A stretch of DNA of 12,639 nucleotides from JBALVT01 sp036961345 (GTDB lineage Bacteria > Pseudomonadota > Gammaproteobacteria > Pseudomonadales > Halieaceae): assembly GCA_036961345.1 (NCBI GenBank), contig JBALVT010000125.1, forward strand, positions 1 to 12,639, in the 5' to 3' direction. The notes below the pieces were generated by a model, which saw nothing but the letters and a program-made list of their open reading frames with translations, was not told where the DNA came from and did no database searches. Made by a program: the position numbers and the translations under genes. Positions 7,494-12,639 of this stretch are shown here, one piece after another; position 1 is the stretch's first letter; the number at the start of each line of letters is the position of its first letter.

Positions 7494-7546
7494 ACTTATC
7501 ACTTCCCCGAGCGCGCTAGAGAATTCACTCAACTAAAAACTACAGC

Positions 7547-7575
7547 TGTTACACCTTTTCACAGCATGCTATATT
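7547..7575 (+). promoter_or_regulatory. Possible extended -10 promoter of the P450 operon
   Basis: TATATT (7570-7575) has TG one base before it (7567-7568), an extended -10 element, about 32 bases before GTG 7608. The -35 position holds TGTTAC (7547-7552), a poor match. An 8-base palindrome ACAGCTGT (7542-7549) overlaps it and could bind a regulator. Evidence is modest. Confidence 0.35.
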
Positions 7576-7607
7576 TTCAAGTAATATCCGGTTGAAAAGA
7601 GCCCGCT

Positions 7608-8756
7608 GTGCGACTATTTGATCCTGCAATTGCCAACGACCCCTACCCACATTATCAACAATGGCGTGAAAGCCTCCCGGTGTTCAAAGACGAAAACTCC
7701 GGCGAATGGATTTTCAGCCGCCATGAAGATGTGTTGCGCGCCCTAAAAGACCACAAACAATTTTCTTCATCAGCCTTCGCGGAGTCTGAGCAGTCCGCCG
7801 TGGCGCTGCCACTGTTATCAGATGATCCACCCAGGCACACCAAACTGCGCGCTTTGGTTAATCGCGCCTTTACCAGCCGCACCCTCAAAGACATTGAGAC
7901 CGAGGTAAACAACCTTAGTCATTCGCTGGCAGCGGCCATTGGCACCGGAACCCCAGTGGATATTGCCGAGGCTTTTACCATTGGCCTGCCCGTGGCAGTA
8001 ATCTCACAAATGATGGGCATACCCGTTGAACGAGGTGACGATTTCAAGCGCTGGTCTGATGCGCTAACAGGCACCTCGGAAGCTGCCAATATGGAAGAAC
8101 GCATGCCCGATATCATAGAAATGGCCGGGTTCTTTCGCGCACTTATCCCCGAACGCAGAGCCAACCCCGGAGACGACCTTATTAGCAAGGTGGTAAATGC
8201 CGAGGTAGACGGTGAACAGCTGTCAGATGAAGACATCTCAGGATTCTGCATGTTACTAATGATTGCGGGCAATGAAACCACAACAAATTTGCTCAGCAAT
8301 TTGCTGTACTACGCGGCCAGCCATCCTGAATTATGGTCCGAGTTGCGCGCCGACCGAAGCAAGATTGACGCCGCCATAGAAGAAATACTCCGCTATGACG
8401 CACCGGTTCAATTTGTATTTCGTACAGTGACAAACGACCTGCAACTGCACGGGCAACATCTGCGCACCGGAGATATCGCTATCTTATTAATGGGTTCAGC
8501 GAATCGAGATACGGCGCAACACGATTCGCCGGATGAGTTTCGCCTGGATAGAGCACCAAATTCACATCTCACCTTTGGCCACGGCATCCATTTTTGCATT
8601 GGCGCACCGCTGGGCAGAATGGAGGCCCGCATGGGGCTAGAAGCTCTCCTCGACCGCTTCAGCGGGGTACGCCATGCGTCCACCGATAACGTGCGCACCC
8701 ACTCGCACATGTTGCGTGGCTTCCATCACCTTTGGCTTGAGTTTGACGCCGCCTAA
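7608..8756 (+). CDS. Cytochrome P450 (bacterial class I type)
   Basis: This 382-residue heme monooxygenase is soluble, without an N-terminal anchor, so it needs an external ferredoxin and reductase. Motifs in order: D-D-P-P-R-H-T-K-L-R at 72-81 (C helix), A-G-N-E-T-T at 220-225 in the I helix (oxygen activation), E259-x-x-R262 in the K helix, N-R-D near 299-301, and the heme loop F-G-H-G-I-H-F-C-I-G at 323-332 with the proximal ligand Cys330. Length is slightly short of the usual 400. The start is GTG 7608; the first residues, F-D-P-A-I-A-N-D-P-Y-P-H-Y, are the standard beginning of this type. It is the first gene of a run with the Rieske oxygenase (15-base gap) and SDR. The substrate is unknown; the neighbours suggest a catabolic role in the same pathway. 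Confidence 0.93.
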   Translation: MRLFDPAIANDPYPHYQQWRESLPVFKDENSGEWIFSRHEDVLRALKDHKQFSSSAFAESEQSAVALPLLSDDPPRHTKLRALVNRAFTSRTLKDIETEVNNLSHSLAAAIGTGTPVDIAEAFTIGLPVAVISQMMGIPVERGDDFKRWSDALTGTSEAANMEERMPDIIEMAGFFRALIPERRANPGDDLISKVVNAEVDGEQLSDEDISGFCMLLMIAGNETTTNLLSNLLYYAASHPELWSELRADRSKIDAAIEEILRYDAPVQFVFRTVTNDLQLHGQHLRTGDIAILLMGSANRDTAQHDSPDEFRLDRAPNSHLTFGHGIHFCIGAPLGRMEARMGLEALLDRFSGVRHASTDNVRTHSHMLRGFHHLWLEFDAA

Positions 8757-8771
8757 AGGAGCACTAAGGCA

Positions 8772-10031
8772 ATGAGCATGACCCAGGATCAGATTGACAC
8801 CCTATATCAATTGATGGAGTTTGAAGCGGCGCGCACCGCGCCTCCTGAGGACTGGCCAGTGACGCCGGATATACCTGCCGGTCGTTATGTCGACCCGCGA
8901 TTTTTTGAGCTGGAAAAACAACATGTGTGGCGCAAGTCCTGGTTGCTGGCGGCGCACATCGACGAGGTGCCCGAAGCGGATTGTTTCATGTTATGGGAAA
9001 ACGCCGGCCAACCCGTGGTTATCACGCATACCCAAAGCGGTGACATCAAGGCCTTTTACAATACCTGCAGCCACCGCGGCGCGCCGGTGGTAACGGAACC
9101 CCGCGGCAAGAAAAAACGCCTGACCTGTGCCTATCATGGCTGGAGTTACTCCCACGACGGAGAATTGAAAGCCGTTCGTAACCCTGAAGATTTTAACAAC
9201 CTGGATTTATCCGCCCGCGGACTGGAACCCGTGCGCTGCGAACGCTTTGGCAATCTCATCTTTGTGAACTTCGACCCACAAGCGCCCAATCTGCGTGAGT
9301 GGCTGGGCCCCATCGCCGACGAGTGGGAAGAATTTCAGTTTCACAACTGCCGACTGGCAGCGCGGCATATTTTTGACCTGGACTGCAATTGGAAAATTGC
9401 CATGGAAGCCAATACCGAGGTCTATCATGTACGTACCATCCACCCGAAAACCGTCGCACCAATTCTGGATGACAGACGCAATGTGAACACTTTATACCCC
9501 AATGGCCACGGTCGCATGGTGGCACCAACACCGGCAGGCAAATCAAACCTGGAAGCACTGGACGTGCCTGCAGATATCGCCCAGATTGACACCGTCGGGG
9601 AAATCGGGCGCACCTGCACTCAATCTTACGGTTTGTTTCCTAACTGGGTCTCCCCCTTGAGTCAGTACGCTATACCACCGATTCTGTTTTGGCCCAACGG
9701 CATTAACAAGTCACGCATGGAAACCTGGACCATGGCACCACCCTGGAAAGAAGGTATGAAACCCGACCTGTGGACAGAAGACGACGGCGCCCGCCTGGCT
9801 CAGGTATTAGTCGAAGACACACAGTTTGGTGAGAAAATCCAAGCCTCAATGGAGTCCAATGGTTTTCAGGGCGTACCCCTGAGTTATCAGGAAGCGCGCA
9901 TCTATCACTGGAACGAGGCTGCCGATCGCATGATCGGAATCGACAATATACCGAAGGAACTGCGGGTGGAACAGGTAATCGGCGATCAGTGGATTTATCC
10001 CAACGATCCTCGACTGAATCAGTTAGGGTAG
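8772..10031 (+). CDS. Rieske non-heme iron oxygenase, large (alpha) subunit
   Basis: This encodes 419 residues. The N-terminal Rieske domain binds a [2Fe-2S] cluster through C99-x-H101 and C119-x2-H122 (motifs C-S-H-R-G and C-A-Y-H-G-W). The C-terminal domain holds the mononuclear iron facial triad: His219, His224 (E-V-Y-H-V-R-T-I-H) and most likely Asp349 (V-L-V-E-D-T-Q-F). Glu216 takes the place of the bridging Asp of naphthalene dioxygenase, as in choline/carnitine-type oxygenases. Family members hydroxylate rings or demethylate N- and O-methyl groups, with electrons from a reductase not encoded here. ATG 8772 has AAGGAG 10 bases upstream, overlapping the P450 stop; a Met two codons later is possible. 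It lies 15 bases after the P450, and the SDR follows. No beta subunit gene is present, fitting alpha-only enzymes. The substrate is unknown. Confidence 0.92.
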   Translation: MSMTQDQIDTLYQLMEFEAARTAPPEDWPVTPDIPAGRYVDPRFFELEKQHVWRKSWLLAAHIDEVPEADCFMLWENAGQPVVITHTQSGDIKAFYNTCSHRGAPVVTEPRGKKKRLTCAYHGWSYSHDGELKAVRNPEDFNNLDLSARGLEPVRCERFGNLIFVNFDPQAPNLREWLGPIADEWEEFQFHNCRLAARHIFDLDCNWKIAMEANTEVYHVRTIHPKTVAPILDDRRNVNTLYPNGHGRMVAPTPAGKSNLEALDVPADIAQIDTVGEIGRTCTQSYGLFPNWVSPLSQYAIPPILFWPNGINKSRMETWTMAPPWKEGMKPDLWTEDDGARLAQVLVEDTQFGEKIQASMESNGFQGVPLSYQEARIYHWNEAADRMIGIDNIPKELRVEQVIGDQWIYPNDPRLNQLG

Positions 10032-10082
10032 CGTTCAGCAGCATTGTACCAAGGTAAAAATTCGACTTATGGAGATTCCATT

Positions 10083-10916
10083 GTGAAGACCATCCTCATT
10101 ACAGGCACCACCAGCGGCATCGGCAAGATAACGGCTATGGAACTGGCAAATGCCGGACATACCATTGTGATGGCCAACCGCAACCGAAACAAATCGGAGC
10201 AGCTTAAGAGCGAGATCGTAGCGCAAACAGGCAATGACAAGATCGAGTTGCTGGATCTCGACCTCTCTTCGCTGGACTCAGTGCACGAGTGTGCTGAAGC
10301 GTTTAAGGCCAAATACGACAAACTGGATATTCTTATCAACAACGCCGGCCTCACCAGCCATACCGAGGTAATCACCAAAGATGGCTATGAGCTTCAATTT
10401 GCAGTAAATGCACTCACACAATTTGAGCTAACCCTGCAACTACTGCCGGTACTGGAATCCGCCGCTCCCTCCCAGGTAATATTCGTGACATCGATGATGC
10501 ACAAATTTGGCAAGCTGAATTTCGACTCCTTTAAGGGCTGGAAAAAGTACAGCGGAGGGAGCTCATATAACCAATCCAAGCTCGCCATCATGCTGTTGGC
10601 CAGAGAGCTTGCCGAACGTATTGGCGACCGCCAGATAGCTGTGAACACCCTGCATCCGGGGGCGGTCAACACCGGCATTCTCGACGGCTATTCGAAGACG
10701 GCCCAGTTCTTTTTGCGAAAGCTTTTTATATCGCCTGAAAAAGGCGCTAAAACATCACTTTTCCTTGCCGGTCAGGAACCGCAGTCATTACCGACAGGAA
10801 AATACTTTGTAAATAGTAAACAAGCTTCCAGCCACAAGTTACTCGAGAATGCCGCGATGCGCGAGAGGCTCTGGGATACCTGCTGTGAGTATTTGAATCG
10901 GGAGTCAGCGCTTTAG
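10083..10916 (+). CDS. Short-chain dehydrogenase/reductase (retinol-dehydrogenase-like)
   Basis: This 277-residue NAD(P)-dependent oxidoreductase has a Rossmann fold. The glycine motif T-G-T-T-S-G-I-G is at 7-14, N-N-A-G at 86-89, catalytic Ser137 (F-V-T-S-M-M-H), and Y162-x3-K166. The Ser-Tyr spacing of 25 residues, instead of the classical 13, is that of retinol-dehydrogenase/WWOX-like members. The start is GTG 10083, because GGAG lies 8 bases upstream and the protein then begins M-K-T-I-L-I-T-G; a TTG at 10044 gives an unlikely longer N-terminus. It lies 51 bases after the Rieske gene. It probably oxidises an alcohol made by one of the two oxygenases, or reduces a carbonyl; cofactor preference is uncertain. 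The stop overlaps the stop of the convergent transporter gene by 4 bases. Confidence 0.88.
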   Translation: MKTILITGTTSGIGKITAMELANAGHTIVMANRNRNKSEQLKSEIVAQTGNDKIELLDLDLSSLDSVHECAEAFKAKYDKLDILINNAGLTSHTEVITKDGYELQFAVNALTQFELTLQLLPVLESAAPSQVIFVTSMMHKFGKLNFDSFKGWKKYSGGSSYNQSKLAIMLLARELAERIGDRQIAVNTLHPGAVNTGILDGYSKTAQFFLRKLFISPEKGAKTSLFLAGQEPQSLPTGKYFVNSKQASSHKLLENAAMRERLWDTCCEYLNRESAL

Positions 10917-12514
10917 TCTGGCAATTCCGGTTGGTCGTCGATCGACAACGTTTTATGATTGAGCTGCGCACCAAAATCTTCGTTTAGTGCTTTGACAAGC
11001 GACATAAACAACAGCGCCAACACTGGAATTAAAGGCAAAGCAGTGACAATGGTAGAGGCCTGTACCGTCTTCAAACCATTAAGCTGTAAAAGGCCCACCG
11101 CAATTAGTGCCAATACAAATGCCCACACCAGGCGGTTATATTTCGCAGGCTCATCCAGACCTGACAAATTTTTTGTACTGACACTGGCCAATACATAAGC
11201 TGCGGAATCCAATGTAGTGGCCAGAAAAACAATACAAAGCACGGTGAACACAGCAGCAATGAACGTACTAAAGGGTAAGGTATTCACAATCGCGACCACC
11301 GTCGGTGCAATACCCTGCTCGGTCAATAACGCAGAAACCGCCAATCGGCCAGACAGCTCCAGGTCAATGGCATAACCACCGCACACCGCAAGAAAAGCTA
11401 TGCAGCCCGCGCTGCCCCAGAGAATGACGCCCAGCACCAAATGCCGAATGGTTCTGCCCCTGGAAATTCTGCCAAAAAACAAACCCATCATCGGGGCGTA
11501 AGCGATCCACCAGGCCCAATAGAACAACGTCCAGCTGTCGGGAAAGCCGCCCTTGTCTATGGGGTCCAGCCAAAAGCTCATACGCATGAAATTATCAATC
11601 ATCAAACCAGCGCTATTTGCGGTGATCGTCAATATAAATATAGTGGGGCCGACACACAAAACAAACAGTACAATGGCGATAGCCAAAAACACATTAATAT
11701 CACTTAAAATTCTAATGCCTGCCTTTAGACCCTTATAAACACTGACGCCAAATATCAGTGTCCAAACGGCCAATACCCCAAGCTGCGTCCAAAACGTATC
11801 GGGCACGCCTAACAGATCTGCAACAAAGGCCGATACCAGTGGCACACCTAAACCCAGCGACGTGCCCGCACCACCAACCAGGCCCAATATCACCAAAGTA
11901 TCGATTACCGATCCCAGAATACCGTTAGTCTGTTTTCCAAGAATTCGGCTACTTGCCTGGCTAATTCGTAAAAAGGGGCTGCGCTCTACATAAAGGCTGT
12001 ATGCGACGGCAACCGAAGGCACGGCATAAAGCGCCCAGGGAACAAAACTCCAATGAAACAATGCATACATGTGCCCCCACTCTGCTGCGGCCGCCGAATG
12101 AGGCTCGATTCCAAGAGGTGGTGTAGACAGATAATAAATGGGTTCGACAAACGACCAGCTGACCAGGCCAATACCAATGCCTGCGGAAAACATCATTGCC
12201 GCCCAACTCAGCTCGGAGAACTCCGGCTCCTCGTGCGCAAGCCCCAACTTAACATGGGAAAACCTGCCAAAACCCAACCACAGAGCAAATACAAAAGCCG
12301 CAAAACAAAAAACCACAAACAGCCAGCCCCAACCCGAGGTAACGCTGGCCATGGCGTCGCTCGCCGTTCTTGCTGCACCTTCGGGGTCAGCAAGCAAAAA
12401 AGCAACGGCGGCTAAAGCAATCAACAAGGCGGGAAAAAAAACGAATACATCTAAAGACGGTTTTTGCAGAGTATTTTGCGAGCCGGGTTGACCCTCCGGG
12501 GACGCGGCAGTCAT
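10913..12514 (-). CDS. BCCT-family transporter for betaine/carnitine/choline-type compounds
   Basis: This inner-membrane carrier of 533 residues has about 12 helices. The BCCT signature is at 328-336 (W-T-L-F-Y-W-A-W-W), followed by A-P-M-M-G and F-G-R-I-S-R-G-R-T at 347-355. The glycine-rich helix A-G-I-G-I-G-L (111-117) leads into S-W-S-F-V-E-P-I-Y-Y. In the aromatic box, Trp335, Trp336 and Tyr339 correspond, by my recollection of the families, to BetP Trp373, Trp374, Trp377 and to CaiT Trp323, Trp324, Tyr327; Met343 lies where CaiT has Met331. The N-terminal tail (about 22 residues) and C-terminal tail (about 25) are short, without the long osmosensory tail of BetP, so it is more likely for uptake of a nutrient than for osmotic stress. 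ATG 12514 has AGGA 10 bases upstream, and the frame overlaps the end of a small lipoprotein-like ORF. Substrate unproven. Confidence 0.9.
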   Translation of the reverse strand: MTAASPEGQPGSQNTLQKPSLDVFVFFPALLIALAAVAFLLADPEGAARTASDAMASVTSGWGWLFVVFCFAAFVFALWLGFGRFSHVKLGLAHEEPEFSELSWAAMMFSAGIGIGLVSWSFVEPIYYLSTPPLGIEPHSAAAAEWGHMYALFHWSFVPWALYAVPSVAVAYSLYVERSPFLRISQASSRILGKQTNGILGSVIDTLVILGLVGGAGTSLGLGVPLVSAFVADLLGVPDTFWTQLGVLAVWTLIFGVSVYKGLKAGIRILSDINVFLAIAIVLFVLCVGPTIFILTITANSAGLMIDNFMRMSFWLDPIDKGGFPDSWTLFYWAWWIAYAPMMGLFFGRISRGRTIRHLVLGVILWGSAGCIAFLAVCGGYAIDLELSGRLAVSALLTEQGIAPTVVAIVNTLPFSTFIAAVFTVLCIVFLATTLDSAAYVLASVSTKNLSGLDEPAKYNRLVWAFVLALIAVGLLQLNGLKTVQASTIVTALPLIPVLALLFMSLVKALNEDFGAQLNHKTLSIDDQPELPD

Positions 12515-12618
12515 GATTGAGTTGTCCTGATGATTTTTGTTGAACAGCCACTATAGACCATAGAGGTTAACAATAGTAGACAGCTAATGGCCGCTGCTTT
12601 TTTCCTGCCGATAATCAT
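12511..12618 (-). CDS. Possible small lipoprotein overlapping the BCCT start
   Basis: This is a 35-residue minus-strand ORF from ATG 12618 to TGA 12511-12513. Its stop overlaps the transporter ATG as ATGA. The sequence looks like a lipoprotein signal: M-I-I-G-R-K-K, a hydrophobic run A-A-A-I-S-C-L-L-L-L-T-S-M, then V-Y-S-G-C25 as the lipobox with a Ser-Thr-Lys after the cysteine. The mature peptide would be about 11 residues. It has no clear ribosome site before the ATG, and the frame stays open to the window edge, so it may be longer upstream or be the end of another gene. It could act as a leader for coupled translation of the transporter, or as an entericidin-like small lipoprotein. It is short and could be chance. 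Confidence 0.4.
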   Translation of the reverse strand: MIIGRKKAAAISCLLLLTSMVYSGCSTKIIRTTQS

Positions 12619-12639
12619 CAATTGTTTTGCGAATACGAA

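Noticed and set aside
10937..10946. Palindrome GTCGATCGAC followed nearby by TTTT, as a terminator for the SDR operon
   Set aside because: A loop-bearing stem would have only three pairs, and the site lies inside the transporter coding sequence. It reads as chance.
10959..12491. Several plus-strand frames opposite the transporter gene
   Set aside because: They are low-complexity shadows of the transmembrane coding sequence, without ribosome sites or domains.

Overview
The window looks like chromosome from a Gram-negative bacterium. It holds three outer-membrane-protein traces (a porin, a second barrel protein and a broken barrel remnant), several exported proteins, and lipid- and oxygenase-type enzymes. 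Base composition is roughly balanced, start codons include ATG and GTG, and the protein types fit a marine gammaproteobacterium such as Halieaceae/Cellvibrionales. That placement is inference from protein character, not from a marker gene. I saw no tRNA, rRNA, CRISPR array, insertion sequence or integrase.

Left part (1-4778), cell-envelope genes. The 3' end of a plus-strand gene (2-187) converges on a frameshifted remnant of a beta-barrel protein (196-395, minus). Further right on the minus strand is a two-gene unit, a small secreted protein (1703-1966) overlapping an OprB-type carbohydrate porin (423-1706) by ATGA. Beyond a gap with no confident gene (1967-2279) lie a 573-residue outer-membrane protein with an apparent periplasmic N-terminal domain and a C-terminal barrel (2280-4001), and a two-helix membrane protein with a DUF1330-like domain (4149-4778).

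Middle part (4779-7493), plus strand. A strong sigma70-type promoter (TTGACA, 17 bp, TATAGT) drives a six-cysteine exported protein of unknown function (5046-5732). It is followed by a MaoC/R-enoyl-CoA hydratase (5848-6312) with a clear intrinsic terminator just behind it, and then a membrane sterol-desaturase/fatty-acid-hydroxylase family enzyme (6411-7493).

Right part (7608-12618), oxidative catabolism and transport. A cytochrome P450 (7608-8756), a Rieske oxygenase alpha subunit (8772-10031) and a short-chain dehydrogenase (10083-10916) run in one direction with short gaps and look like an operon: two oxygenases and an alcohol/ketone oxidoreductase for one substrate or class of substrates. 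No ferredoxin or ferredoxin reductase is present here. Converging on them, with stop codons overlapping by 4 bases, is a BCCT-family transporter (10913-12514). Its aromatic box has the Trp-Trp-x-x-Tyr pattern I associate with CaiT. A previously easy-to-miss 35-codon lipoprotein-like ORF (12511-12618) overlaps the BCCT start by ATGA. The Rieske enzyme has Glu instead of Asp at the bridging position, as in carnitine/choline-type oxygenases. Together with the BCCT transporter this suggests, but does not prove, a quaternary-ammonium or other onium substrate.
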